The translations under genes were made by a program, and so were the position numbers. From NCBI GenBank assembly GCA_964582985.1, contig CAZOUM010000013.1:1-52145 (forward strand): a stretch of 52,145 nt of DNA, read 5' to 3'. The DNA is from CAZQYB01 sp964582985 (GTDB taxonomy: Bacteria > Planctomycetota > Phycisphaerae > Sedimentisphaerales > Anaerobacaceae). The notes below the pieces were generated by a model. It was not told where the DNA came from. It ran no database searches and saw nothing but the letters and a program-made list of their open reading frames with translations. Of the stretch, positions 15,293-25,022 are shown one piece after another (within the stretch, counting starts at the first letter, position 1; each line of letters opens with the position of its first letter).

Positions 15293-18200
15293 TTAATCAT
15301 CCAGGATTCGCAACGGGTCCAAAGGCGTGGGTTTTCTCCCCGGCCAGTCCTCGTATTCCTGCATCTGCATTTCATACTTCTCGAATCTTTCGCGGTTCTT
15401 CGCCGATACTACTTCTATATCGGAGGTTCCGGTGAGTTCTTCGCCCGGCCTCAGGATATGGGCCTTGACGAAGACGTAAAGTCTGCTTTGAGTGTCTGTG
15501 TTACTCGTTTTCCTGAAAAGCCCGCCCACCAGTGGAATATCCCCGAGCAAAGGAACCTTTGTTCCTCCCTTGGTCTGATTAAGTTTCTCCAATCCACCGA
15601 GGATTATGGTTTTGCCGTCGGGAACGGTTACGACCGTCTGGACATTGCTAGTCGTAAGGTCAGGCGGTATTGGGCCTGTTTTATCACCTTTGTTTATTGA
15701 GTACTCCTTAGTCAAATCGCCGAAATCACTGCGCTGCATTGATATTTTTAGCTGCAGTTGGTCACCCTGGCTTATATGTGGTGTAATCGCCAAGTTGATA
15801 CCCTCGGTGAAGGTATCAAAAGATACCGATGTAGCCGAAGTCGTAAGTGAAGAAGCCGAACCGGGTATTATGTCGGTCTTTTCCCTGGCAATGGTGGTTG
15901 TCCTCTCGGTTGTAATAGTTCCTTCCTCGTTATCGTTAACAAGCAGCTTGGGCCTGGCGAGTATCCTTCCGTAGCTCTTTGTTTGCACAGCAGTCAGAAG
16001 AATCTGAATATGCTTATCACCATAAAATCCGGTGGCATTACCGCTTTTGGACTGCAAATCAATATAATGCTGTCGTTTACCCGCTGAGAAATCTGCTACA
16101 AGAGCAGATGTGAGGCCGGAAGTTTCGATTAAATCGGGAAAGCTTGAAATTACATCAAGATCCAGGGTAAACGCATCATTTTTCGTAATTTCGACCAGCG
16201 AAACGTCGAGCAGGACCTGCGGGCGGTATTCATCGAGTTGCCTGATAAGCGAACCAATCCACTGCTGGTTCTTTTTGCTGGCATAAACTATTAGCGAATA
16301 AGTCTTCGGGTCGGCGATAATGACAACGTCCTCTTCTAATCTCTTTGTTGTTCTTTCGATTTTAGCGCCCTTAGCATCCTTCCCCGTGATGGTTTCCTGA
16401 ACAAGCTGGTTGAGGACAGTGGCGAGTTCCAGTGGGTCCTGGTTCTCCAGCGGGTAAATCAAGTAGGGAATAGTGGTTACTGCCGTCTCGCTGTCCACGT
16501 AGCCGATAATCAGTTGTATCTGTGCGTGCTGCTCGGGGGTCGCATTGACCAGAAGCGAATTAGTCGCTTCAATTATCACCACCTGCGGCTCTTCCACAAG
16601 CGCTTCTTCGGCTCTGGCCAGTGCTGCAGGCGCAGCAGGCCTGCCTTTGGCCGGCGGCGCCGGCCTGCCGGCAGGCCCTCGCCTCGTCGGCTGCTGGGCA
16701 GCGCCGATTATCCCGAGCTCGGACAGCTTGACCCTGACCTCCTCGGCATCAACATACTTGATGTAGTATAAATGCAGACTCCGCAGGTCCTGCTGCTCCA
16801 CGTCGAGAGTATCTATCAGCTTATTAACAAGCTCTAACTGGTCTTCAAGTCCTATCATCAGGATGCGGTTTGTTCTTTCGTCGGCGTCCAAATAGACACT
16901 GGGTTTAGCCGGCGTAGCAGCAGGTGCCGGTGCTCGCGGCCTTGGCGCCGGCCGTCCTCGAGGCGGTCTTCCCCTTGGGGCCGCCGGCGCTGCAGGAGCA
17001 GCGACGGTAACTGTTATCGTACCTAACTGCTCGGCAAGTGTCTTGACTTTCGGGGCAAGCGCCCTTGCCTGCGTGTATTCTAACTGCCTGAATTCGAACT
17101 TCTTAGGCGGGCCGGGCTTATCGACCACACCCAATACTTCTTCTATACGCGCCATACGGTAGGCGTATCCCGTAACGATAAGCGTTCCTGTTTCCGGAAC
17201 CTGCCTGATTTTTAAGCCGAGCTGCATGTTCGTCAAAAGTGTATTTGCAGTGGCTGTATTCGCATGTTTCAACTTGAAGATACGGGTGATGATTACATCC
17301 CCATACTCCATCCCCTCCTTTTCGGGACGCACAAATGGAGCGTCAATACGGTCGGCCTCGGCCTTGGGAACTATGATTACAAGATCGCCTTTGCGGGCCA
17401 TCACAAAGCCGTGGAACTGCATCACAGATTCACACAGCGGATACAATTCCTTCTTCTTGATTACCCCTGCCAGCTTGCCATGGAGCTTGAGGTTGACGGT
17501 CCCGGTCACTTTCTTCGGGTCATAAAGATAGTCCAGATTTAACATCAAGCCCACATAATCCAGAAACTCAATTATTGTAAGAGACGGGGGCAAATTCAAG
17601 CTGAGATTTGCATCGGCGTCGGGAAGGGATTCCGGCCGATACCAGACTTCCGTGACCGGCACGGTGACTTCGGTCGGCTGTTCAATTTCAACCCTCACCA
17701 CCTTTGGCGCCTCCGGTTCAGGTTTCACTTCGAGCTTCGCCTCCAGTTCCTGGAGTCTTTTCAGGACAGCAGCAAGCTCCGGCTGCCTGAACGGCTCGGT
17801 CACAACAGGCCCAGGTTCCGTCGGCACTTCCACCTCCGGTATGGTTACGACCACCCCAGGTTCGTTGGGCCGTGGCACTTCTTGCACCTGCCCGGCCGCC
17901 CTTCTCTCGGCCTCAACAAGCGAACCCAAAAGCTTGTTGAAGAACTCATCATTTGCCCGTTGTTTCTCACTGGCCGATACTTTGTGCTCGCTGTTTGGTG
18001 GCTTTCGTTCACTGTTTGTGACGTCCGCGGGCTCCGGCCCGCGATTCGGCAGCAGCGAATTTACAGCAGAAACAATTTCCTGGAGCCGTCCGGCTGGCGC
18101 CACAGCTACTAAAGCGCCATTATGGATATCTACAATTGCCTTGGCCTGTCCGATGCGCGTCGGCGGGTCAGAAAAGGTCCCGATTGACAGGTCCACAAAC

Positions 18201-18613
18201 TTGGCGCCAATCTGCTCAATGGAAGGTAAATCCCGGGCCGATGAGACCCGGAGAATCTCCTTTATGACATACGGCTCGTCGGCATCAACAACTTTCAAAA
18301 TAGCGCTTGCTCTGATTAGTTCCTGCGGCGAACCTGTTATCAGGAGCATATTCGCTCCGGGAAGCTGGGATACCGTACCAATTCGGGTCTGGGCCAGATA
18401 GTCTTTGCCCTTCTGGGCGGATATATATCTCAAAGAGACAACCGTATATCGCGGCGGCCCGGAACCGGCCTTGTCGTCAGCGGCCGCAGAATAACCAGCC
18501 AAAAACAGAACAAATACACCAACACTAAGAACCACCAGCCTCCGCCGGTGAGAGGCGTTCTGCGAAAATCTGCTGAGACCCGAAATCTTCTCCTGCTTTA
18601 GTTTTAGACTCAT
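15293..18613 (-). CDS. gspD: Type II secretion secretin GspD
   Basis: GspD forms the outer-membrane channel of T2SS. The 1106-residue protein is much longer than a typical GspD (about 650-750). It has a signal peptide (about residues 25-46), N-domain repeats with secretin_N pattern (for example LKHANTATANTLLTNM and LHLYYIKYVDAEEVRVKL), two Ala/Pro/Gly/Arg-rich linkers, and a C-terminal secretin domain with the hallmark VPLLGDIPLVGGLF near residue 1020, followed by a charged 50-residue tail. A Pro/Glu/Val-rich insertion at about 230-310 adds length. The start ATG has AGGAG 7 bases upstream. It heads the E-F-G-H-I-J-K-L-M run; a 588-base gap separates it from the gspC-like gene. Confidence 0.93.
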   Translation of the reverse strand: MSLKLKQEKISGLSRFSQNASHRRRLVVLSVGVFVLFLAGYSAAADDKAGSGPPRYTVVSLRYISAQKGKDYLAQTRIGTVSQLPGANMLLITGSPQELIRASAILKVVDADEPYVIKEILRVSSARDLPSIEQIGAKFVDLSIGTFSDPPTRIGQAKAIVDIHNGALVAVAPAGRLQEIVSAVNSLLPNRGPEPADVTNSERKPPNSEHKVSASEKQRANDEFFNKLLGSLVEAERRAAGQVQEVPRPNEPGVVVTIPEVEVPTEPGPVVTEPFRQPELAAVLKRLQELEAKLEVKPEPEAPKVVRVEIEQPTEVTVPVTEVWYRPESLPDADANLSLNLPPSLTIIEFLDYVGLMLNLDYLYDPKKVTGTVNLKLHGKLAGVIKKKELYPLCESVMQFHGFVMARKGDLVIIVPKAEADRIDAPFVRPEKEGMEYGDVIITRIFKLKHANTATANTLLTNMQLGLKIRQVPETGTLIVTGYAYRMARIEEVLGVVDKPGPPKKFEFRQLEYTQARALAPKVKTLAEQLGTITVTVAAPAAPAAPRGRPPRGRPAPRPRAPAPAATPAKPSVYLDADERTNRILMIGLEDQLELVNKLIDTLDVEQQDLRSLHLYYIKYVDAEEVRVKLSELGIIGAAQQPTRRGPAGRPAPPAKGRPAAPAALARAEEALVEEPQVVIIEATNSLLVNATPEQHAQIQLIIGYVDSETAVTTIPYLIYPLENQDPLELATVLNQLVQETITGKDAKGAKIERTTKRLEEDVVIIADPKTYSLIVYASKKNQQWIGSLIRQLDEYRPQVLLDVSLVEITKNDAFTLDLDVISSFPDLIETSGLTSALVADFSAGKRQHYIDLQSKSGNATGFYGDKHIQILLTAVQTKSYGRILARPKLLVNDNEEGTITTERTTTIAREKTDIIPGSASSLTTSATSVSFDTFTEGINLAITPHISQGDQLQLKISMQRSDFGDLTKEYSINKGDKTGPIPPDLTTSNVQTVVTVPDGKTIILGGLEKLNQTKGGTKVPLLGDIPLVGGLFRKTSNTDTQSRLYVFVKAHILRPGEELTGTSDIEVVSAKNRERFEKYEMQMQEYEDWPGRKPTPLDPLRILDD

Positions 18614-19201
18614 AAACTTGCTCCTATCGAGGAACTCTAAATTTGTGGGGACAAGCTTTCCAGGGGCACGATTTTGCGATTCTTTGCAAAACGACGCAAT
18701 GCTTTCCTAAACCTGCCCTCTGGCATTTGAGAACCCCAGAATGCCCCCCCTATATGAACGAGACAGTATTCGTTTTTGTTGGACATCTTCATCAAGAGCC
18801 GCCAAAAACCCTTTTCTCTACAAAAGCTCACGTTATTTTTCGCTCAAATCCTCAATTTCCGATATTATCGGGAGTCCCAAACGTGTAAGAACTCGTTGAG
18901 AACCCCTCGAATTCCTGACATCTAATCAGACAGAGAAAATGCCCAAAAGTTCCCCAATTTCGGCCAAAAACCGGCATATTTGCCGAAATAAAGTCAAAAA
19001 AACAGGCCGAAAAATAAGGCCAAAAATGGCGGAATCCGGCCCTCTGCAGCTTCTCAATAATTCGGATTTTGCGAAGTCCTTGGTGTGCCCTGGGTTAGGC
19101 ACAAACTTTGAGCAAAAAAAGTGCACTTTTAGGGTCTGGGCCGAAATTGAAGACGAACGCCTGAGACGTAAAATCGCTGACAACTAAGATTTGCCCTCGT
19201 G
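18614..19201. other. 588-base gap between gspD and the gspC-like gene
   Basis: No gene is supported. The stretch is rich in GGCCAAAA/GGCCGAAA-type words between 18945 and 19035 and has a 14-base palindrome AAAAGTGCACTTTT at 19117-19130 that, on the - strand, is followed by a T-run and could end transcription from the gspC-like gene. The gspD promoter should lie near 18640-18900. Short frames on both strands here have no recognisable domain. Confidence 0.4.
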
Positions 19202-20281
19202 TCACTGACGCTTGCCCGAGCGCCTTTTTGGCCTGGTTCGCTTTTTTGATGTGGGTTGGCTTGTCGACTTAGACTTGGAAGACTTTCGCGGTTTATACGG
19301 TTTTTTGGACGATTTTTCGACTTTTTGGCTCTTCGGCCGATTCGGGTCCTTGGGCCCAAGGTCCTGCCCGACACCCTCCAGCTCCTGCCCCAGATCGCCG
19401 AGTTTTTTCGCCTCTTTGCTGGAGATACGCATCATAGCCTCAATACGCATAGCCTCAGCAAAAACGTCTTGCATCTCCTCAAGGTTCATTTCAGCCGCGC
19501 GGCCTGAACCCGTCTTGGTGGATTCATCGTGCCTTTGGGTCATTGCTGACATTTCGGCGAACATTTTAGCCGCCATTGCCGCCATTTCTTCAGGGCTTTT
19601 CTGCACCTGGCCGGTCATTGGGGTACCGGTATCAGTCGTTGTGACGGACTCAGCCTCGGCGGAAACCAAAGCAGGACTTGGTCCGGAACCGCTTTGCCCG
19701 CTTGTTCCTAAAGAAACACCAGACGAGCCGGCAATAAGGCTTCTTTGTACAGGCCTTGCTTCCACCCCTTTCTCAAAAGTCCCTTTGGCACCTTTAAGAA
19801 CCACGACGCCATCTTTTACCTGATCGATAGTCAAATGGCTTACAACGCTGCCTTGTTTGACCCATTGTCGGCCCTTGCCGGGCCGGTCAATCAGCGCCAG
19901 CGATAACTCCGGATTGGCCGCATAGACGCTGGTGGCAATAAGCTTGAATTTGGCTGATACCGGCGGTGGCGGTGGGGGCGGGGGGAGCAAAACACCCTTC
20001 GACCCGGGAGGAGGCCTCCGTCTGACCACCTTCCTGGGAGTCGCAGGCGGATTCAGAAACTTCCCGAAGGCCCGTGCGGCGGCTACAAGAGGCGATATCT
20101 CGTCTTTAGTGGTTTTCTGCTCATCACCCCTGGCTTGGCGGAACTTCTCCACCACGCTGGGCAGGCTTAGAAACTCTTCAATCTCCTTGTCGCTGCGCAA
20201 ACCGAAAATTGCGGGAAAAACAAGCAGCCCACCCGCCAAAACTACAGCTATTATGCTCGTTATTCGCAATGTCTTTATCAT
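19202..20281 (-). CDS. gspC: GspC/PilP-like periplasmic clamp protein
   Basis: The N terminus has one membrane segment (LRITSIIAVVLAGGLLVFPAI), then a linker and a proline run (eight consecutive Pro). The region FKLIATSVYAANPELSLALI followed by GRQWVKQGSVVSHLTIDQV and GVVVLKG resembles the HR domain of GspC/PilP, which contacts the secretin. The C-terminal 100 residues are Lys/Pro/Ser-rich and highly basic. GspC links inner membrane and GspD. I chose ATG 20281: it has AGGAAG 8 bases upstream and begins one base from the TGA of the cytochrome gene, so translation is coupled; an in-frame ATG at 20326 lies inside that gene. The call rests on topology, the HR-like segment and operon position. Confidence 0.65.
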   Translation of the reverse strand: MIKTLRITSIIAVVLAGGLLVFPAIFGLRSDKEIEEFLSLPSVVEKFRQARGDEQKTTKDEISPLVAAARAFGKFLNPPATPRKVVRRRPPPGSKGVLLPPPPPPPPVSAKFKLIATSVYAANPELSLALIDRPGKGRQWVKQGSVVSHLTIDQVKDGVVVLKGAKGTFEKGVEARPVQRSLIAGSSGVSLGTSGQSGSGPSPALVSAEAESVTTTDTGTPMTGQVQKSPEEMAAMAAKMFAEMSAMTQRHDESTKTGSGRAAEMNLEEMQDVFAEAMRIEAMMRISSKEAKKLGDLGQELEGVGQDLGPKDPNRPKSQKVEKSSKKPYKPRKSSKSKSTSQPTSKKRTRPKRRSGKRQ

Positions 20282-20282
20282 A

Positions 20283-21647
20283 TCAGTCTTCCTGATTCCC
20301 TTTGTTTTTGACATTGCGGGGGGCATTTGGTTCCCTCCAATGGATTATTTTCTCCAAATAATGCTGCTCATTTCCATCGTAGTGGGGGCTGTGTTCAGCC
20401 GTATGGCAATCGGTGCAGACGGATTTGGGCTGGGTGGTTTCCACGGCCCCCAAACTTCTGATATGCTCTGAGCCCGGCCCATGGCAGTTCTCACAGCCGA
20501 CATTTCTCAAATGAGCAGTTTTTTTCTCCGACACAAAACCGCTCTCATATTCCATACCTACAACGTGACAGACAACGCACTCCGGGTCAAACTGAGAGCC
20601 TGTCTTCTCAAGTATCGCATAAGCGTGGGCGTGGACTTTTGTACTCCACATATTATATTCATATTCATGGCAGGATTTACACGATTCAGACCCTGTATAC
20701 TCCAGACCACCCGGCAGAACATAACGCGGATACTCCTCCAGGAGATTCGCGTCTTTTACCCACTGCTGGTAGGTCTCATACAATTTTACAAGAGAGCTTT
20801 CCGGCAGCAAATCTTCGGTAACCGGAATAGGCGAAAAACGCAGTTTCAATTTGCCTTTGGCGCCGCCGGCTTCTATTTGCAATCTGCCCACATATCTGCC
20901 ATAGCGACCTACAGAGACAATCAATGGCCTTTGGTTTGGCTCGCCAATTACTATCGCTTCATCGGATTCGGAGGGACAAACCAGGCAATCTATAATTCCC
21001 ATCTCGGCAATTGAAGCGAAGCTGTTTGCATCGGAACGGTTCAAAATAAGGATATTAACCTTCTGCTTATCGTCTTGGGGGGTAAACAGTTTTGCAGCCT
21101 CTTCGATTGGCGCCGTATTCGCATCAAAGGCTGCAACCGTGATAGCCACGGGTTTATTTTTAAGCAGCAGTTTTTTCGTAAATTTTGCCGGCACCTGAGG
21201 CACAAGCACATTTACATCAGTGGCGATGTAAGAGCTTATGACGCCGAAAATCGATTTCATAGTGTCCAATAACCCAAGGTCCTGAGCAATCCCAATGTCC
21301 TTTTTGGTCAGGTTAACTAAATCGTAATCGAGCAGGTTAAAAGCCTGGATTATTATTTTGAACTTGATGACATCCTGTTCATCTGTGCCCTTTAAAAACG
21401 AACCTGTGTCCACAATCAACCGTTTTGACGCCGGGACACTGTTGAGGACCACCGAGCGCCTTTCGAAACCACCGAGCTGTCCGGTCACACAGCCGCAGGG
21501 CTTCAACTCCCCAAGCTCACTACCGGTTAGAAAAACTGTAAGTCCTTCCGACTTGCGAACTGGCTCCCCCTGCGGCTTAGTCGACATCGCAAACACGCAT
21601 AAAGCTCCTGTCGTCAACGCACAAATGCAAATCACTGCTCGCATCAT
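20283..21647 (-). CDS. Tetrahaem cytochrome c with nucleotidase-like N-terminal domain
   Basis: A signal peptide (first about 20 residues) leads into a 280-residue domain similar in outline to the UshA/5'-nucleotidase family (LTVFLTGSELGELKPCGC, then LIVDTGSF and YDLVNLTKKD), but the usual metal-binding Asp/His residues are missing. The C-terminal third holds four CxxCH haem sites: CKSCH (323-327), CVVCH (357-361), CENCH (385-389) and CTDCH (411-415), in the style of cytochrome c-554. It should be exported and carry four c-type haems. The domain pair recurs in planctomycetes, function unknown. It lies 22 bases after a DUF1573 lipoprotein gene and is coupled to the gspC-like gene, so it is transcribed with the T2SS genes. 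Confidence 0.85.
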   Translation of the reverse strand: MMRAVICICALTTGALCVFAMSTKPQGEPVRKSEGLTVFLTGSELGELKPCGCVTGQLGGFERRSVVLNSVPASKRLIVDTGSFLKGTDEQDVIKFKIIIQAFNLLDYDLVNLTKKDIGIAQDLGLLDTMKSIFGVISSYIATDVNVLVPQVPAKFTKKLLLKNKPVAITVAAFDANTAPIEEAAKLFTPQDDKQKVNILILNRSDANSFASIAEMGIIDCLVCPSESDEAIVIGEPNQRPLIVSVGRYGRYVGRLQIEAGGAKGKLKLRFSPIPVTEDLLPESSLVKLYETYQQWVKDANLLEEYPRYVLPGGLEYTGSESCKSCHEYEYNMWSTKVHAHAYAILEKTGSQFDPECVVCHVVGMEYESGFVSEKKTAHLRNVGCENCHGPGSEHIRSLGAVETTQPKSVCTDCHTAEHSPHYDGNEQHYLEKIIHWREPNAPRNVKNKGNQED

Positions 21648-21669
21648 AACATAGCTTGTCTATAGAAGC

Positions 21670-22764
21670 TCAACGACTCCTCTTAGGCTGTAAATAGAAC
21701 CCGTTACAGTCGACTTTCAGTTTTTGACCGCCTTTTATATATATATTAAGAACGTCCACGAACCTTCCGCTGCTTGTGTCCGCCGGCGGTGTTACCTCCA
21801 GCTCAAACTTATAACCGTTGCCAATCTTCTGTCGACTCAAAACCTTTATAATCTCTTTTGCCGACGACACCGACTCAACTTCGAAATCCTCACCGTAGTT
21901 ATTAAGAACCCAGACCTCCTTTTTCGTTGATTTTTCCGGTTCGGCGTTAAGAAGCACGATAGAGGGCGGCTTGAGTCTGAATCTCGGCAGCACATCAAAG
22001 GGAATAACGACCACCTTTAACGCCGGATGTGTTAGCGAAATACTGATTGTGCCTCTTGTGCGCCGCTGCAGCCTCTCGGTGTTAATCTTAGGTTGAATAA
22101 CATGAGTGGTCGCTCGCAGAGAAGGGTCATAATCAGCGGTTATCGCATTGCCCGTTGCTCTAAAGGACTTTATAGCAAAGGCCTGACCGTCAAGACTGGT
22201 AAGTTTAATTTCCGGACAAGTGGCATTCGCATCACCAAGCAGGAGCTTCAGTTTCTTCGGCTCGTAAGCAACTTTGGGCACAACTCTGGCCTTTACGGTC
22301 AGCCTAACTCTGGGATTTGACTTATCATTGCTGGTTATATACAGAGGTTGTTGATTCAAGCCCTGGGGTGTTGTAACCCGGAATTTGACGACTCTGAGCA
22401 TGCCGGACTCACCCGGCCCATATTCTAATTTGTCCAGCTTGCCTACCGTGCAAGTACAACCAGACGTGGGCTGTGTGAGCTTCAAGACATCGTCCCCGAC
22501 GTTTGTGAATTTGAATTCACAGCGGTGGGTGGTTTTCGGACCAACATTGCCGAAGTCATGAACTACTTTTTCAAACTTGATTCTCGGCCCTTTTTTCGTG
22601 GGCTCAGGAGCAGGCGGGGGTTCCACTGTAACCACCGGAGGCTTGTGCCCTGTCACGTCAGGTTCCGGCTCAGGTGCACGCCGGGCCTCTTTCTGGCAGC
22701 CAATGTAAAAAAGCAATATGCTACTGACAACAAATATTACTAAAATCAGCCAATACCGTTTCAT
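21670..22764 (-). CDS. DUF1573-domain lipoprotein
   Basis: A 364-residue lipoprotein with lipobox FYIGC (Cys23) and a Pro/Glu-rich linker. The DUF1573 signature IKFEKVVHDFGNVGPKTTH (about 63-81), then FTNVGDDVLKL and TSGCTC, is clear. A second beta-sandwich half follows (IKLTSLDGQAFAIKSF and LNNYGEDFEVESV). DUF1573 domains are Ig/ASH-like folds found in exported proteins of Bacteroidetes and planctomycetes; no activity is known. The conserved GCTCT cysteines could bind metal or form a disulfide. It is the first gene of the leftward block that runs through the cytochrome into the T2SS genes. Confidence 0.85.
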   Translation of the reverse strand: MKRYWLILVIFVVSSILLFYIGCQKEARRAPEPEPDVTGHKPPVVTVEPPPAPEPTKKGPRIKFEKVVHDFGNVGPKTTHRCEFKFTNVGDDVLKLTQPTSGCTCTVGKLDKLEYGPGESGMLRVVKFRVTTPQGLNQQPLYITSNDKSNPRVRLTVKARVVPKVAYEPKKLKLLLGDANATCPEIKLTSLDGQAFAIKSFRATGNAITADYDPSLRATTHVIQPKINTERLQRRTRGTISISLTHPALKVVVIPFDVLPRFRLKPPSIVLLNAEPEKSTKKEVWVLNNYGEDFEVESVSSAKEIIKVLSRQKIGNGYKFELEVTPPADTSSGRFVDVLNIYIKGGQKLKVDCNGFYLQPKRSR

Positions 22765-23372
22765 CTTCCCGTCTCCAAATAAAATGGCGATATCAAATCT
22801 CGGTTACTTACAGCCCCTCAGTTTAGCAAAATCCAGGCCCAAAAGCAAGCGATTTCTTGTTGGGGTCGCGCCTGCAATGTGGCCGCTGAGCGTACAAGTT
22901 GTGTCGCTGCCCTGAAACATAATTATAAAGCATTGAATTATATTAGCAAGCCTGTTCTTGTCGTCTGCAGGCAATTAGTACAAACCCGCCCGGGCCGCTT
23001 TAATAGGCGCAAGGCCTTTGTTTACAAAACATTACAACCACGAGAACCCGCCTTCTTCCCGTTACCCTCACGGGGCGGTACCGATTTGAATTTGCCCACC
23101 AGAAATAAATATCCAAAAAATCTATCACGCCGACCGAGATTCTTGGCTGACTGTCCACAGCTTTACAGTCGATATGGTTAAACATTACTATTGTTGCTTG
23201 TACTTTCCAGAAAAATAGCGTTTAATTCAAAATTCCGACAGAGGGTATTTCGAGAAAAGGGGCGACCCTGCCGATGCGTTTATGAGCCGACAAGACAGGC
23301 CGCTTAATAGTCTATTTTGGAGAGTTCAATATCTCACATATTTGAAGTCCCAGGCGCTTAGCTGAGAGCGTT
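22765..23372. other. Divergent promoter region, 608 bases
   Basis: This gap separates the leftward DUF1573-T2SS block from the rightward glycan genes and must hold promoters for both. I see no convincing gene. The last 150 bases before 23373 contain GC-rich complementary words (CCTGCCG at about 23268, GACAGGCCGC at about 23294) that could form a leader structure, but I could not fit a known riboswitch. Confidence 0.4.
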
Positions 23373-25013
23373 ATGAAAAAGCGAAAAAGCCAACGTTCGC
23401 GGAAATCCAAAGGCGTTCAGATTGCCACACCTGTCATCAACTGGCGATATTTGGCGCTGTTCGTTCTTGTGGGCCTTTCTTTATGCATCGTGATAATGCG
23501 ACTGCACACATATAATGAGCCATTCGAAAGAGATATTACAAGTCACGCAGTAATTGCCCACGAACTGCTGTCCGGACGCCAGCTTTATTCGGACCTGTGG
23601 GACAGCAAGCCGCCTGCCATTTTTGTTACATATGCAGCAGCGGATGTCCTGGTCGGCTACGGCCCCGGAGCAGTCTATTTCATCGGTGTAGCTGCCGCGA
23701 TAATAACCATGTTGGGCATCTACCTCGCTGCCTCAACGTACGGGGGAATTGCCGCAGGTCTGTGGGCGGCAGCTTTCTGGACCTTTATCTGCAGCGATAT
23801 GTGGCTTTGGGCAAATCAGCCAAATATCGAGGTCGGTATGAATGCCTGTCTGGTTTGGGCATTTGCACTGATGGTGCGCGCTAATGTCCGGAAACTGGAG
23901 GTGTGGCGGTGGCTGGGCGTCGGCGGATTGTTTGCGCTGGCCACCCTCTACAAACCGGTCGCCATCGTATTCGCCGCCTTTCTAACTGTCTTTCATCTGG
24001 TAATGCACCTTCGCGACCGCGAGGCGAGAAAGCTTGCGTTCCTGCAAGTCTGTATGGTCGCGGCGGTAGGTGCGGCCGTGTGGGGCGCCGTCTTCGCATA
24101 TTTCGCTGCCACCGGCCGATTCGCCGTTTTCTACGAGACGATTATCAAATACAGCAAGTATTACGCCGCCAGCCGAGGCGGTAACTTTATCAAGAACATC
24201 CAGAAAGGCTTTACTTTCAAACGCCTGTTTCCAATCACGAAAGTCAGGCCCATTATGAAAAACGCGCTGGTGATGCTCATTTTTACCGCTGTGGGGATAA
24301 TGTTCGGGCTCTGGAAAAGCTCACGACGCCGTTGGCTGCTGTTGGCCGGCTTTGTCCTTGCGGCGCCGTTCGCGGTCGCACTCCCGGGAAGATTCTACCT
24401 GCATTATTACCAGCTTTGGCTTGGTCCTCTTGCAATCGGTGCCGGCTGTGCGCTGGCCACGGTCGGTCCGCAAGGAAAACCTATCACGAAACTGCTGCGC
24501 GTTACGGCCGGCGCAATAGGTCTGGTTATCCTGTTGATATCAATACTGCCGCAATACAAACTCTCCGCCGATGAATGGTCCGCAAGGAAAATAAGTGACC
24601 AGTTCGTCACCTCCAAAAAGGTCGTAACGAAGGTCGACGAACTCTTGGAGAATGGCGAAACGCTTTATGTCTGGGGCCAAAATCCCGAATTCTATTTCTG
24701 GTCAAAGCGCCGGCCTCCAACCGGCCTCATCTGGTCCACCGACCTGATGGATAATCCTTTGGCAGAAAAGCACACCGCACGTGCCCTCGAAGACCTCAAG
24801 CGTGAGCTCCCGGAGATATTTGTCGTTAATATTGCCCAATTCAAGCGGCCTCCCGACCATCCGGTGATAGCCTGGGTTTCAAAGCAGTATATCCGCCTGC
24901 CGAGTTATGATCCCAAGCGATACACTTGGTTGGGCCGCCCTTTCTTCTTAATCTTAATTCACAAAGATGGTAGATTGGCCGCCCGCTTTAAAGACTCCGG
25001 CCGAATCCTTTGA
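23373..25013 (+). CDS. GT39/ArnT-like membrane glycosyltransferase
   Basis: A 546-residue polytopic protein with about ten to twelve membrane segments. After the first segment the extracytoplasmic loop reads PFERDITSHAVIAHELLSG followed by LYSDLWDSKPPAI, the typical GT-C/GT39 (ArnT, PMT) loop with an acidic pair acting as catalytic base. A C-terminal periplasmic tail ends the protein (WGQNPEFYFWSKRRP region). These enzymes transfer sugars from polyprenyl-phosphate donors to proteins or glycans on the outer face of the membrane. The start ATG has a GAGAG site. The next gene, of related type, begins 9 bases after its stop, so they are an operon. Confidence 0.8.
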   Translation: MKKRKSQRSRKSKGVQIATPVINWRYLALFVLVGLSLCIVIMRLHTYNEPFERDITSHAVIAHELLSGRQLYSDLWDSKPPAIFVTYAAADVLVGYGPGAVYFIGVAAAIITMLGIYLAASTYGGIAAGLWAAAFWTFICSDMWLWANQPNIEVGMNACLVWAFALMVRANVRKLEVWRWLGVGGLFALATLYKPVAIVFAAFLTVFHLVMHLRDREARKLAFLQVCMVAAVGAAVWGAVFAYFAATGRFAVFYETIIKYSKYYAASRGGNFIKNIQKGFTFKRLFPITKVRPIMKNALVMLIFTAVGIMFGLWKSSRRRWLLLAGFVLAAPFAVALPGRFYLHYYQLWLGPLAIGAGCALATVGPQGKPITKLLRVTAGAIGLVILLISILPQYKLSADEWSARKISDQFVTSKKVVTKVDELLENGETLYVWGQNPEFYFWSKRRPPTGLIWSTDLMDNPLAEKHTARALEDLKRELPEIFVVNIAQFKRPPDHPVIAWVSKQYIRLPSYDPKRYTWLGRPFFLILIHKDGRLAARFKDSGRIL

Positions 25014-25022
25014 GAGACTATT

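Noticed and set aside
18926..19183. Small leftward ORF in the gap before gspD
   Set aside because: No domain, no ribosome site and composition like the surrounding repetitive noncoding DNA.
23227..23330. Possible riboswitch upstream of the GT39 genes
   Set aside because: Some complementary GC-rich words exist but they do not form a consistent set of stems and match no riboswitch I know.
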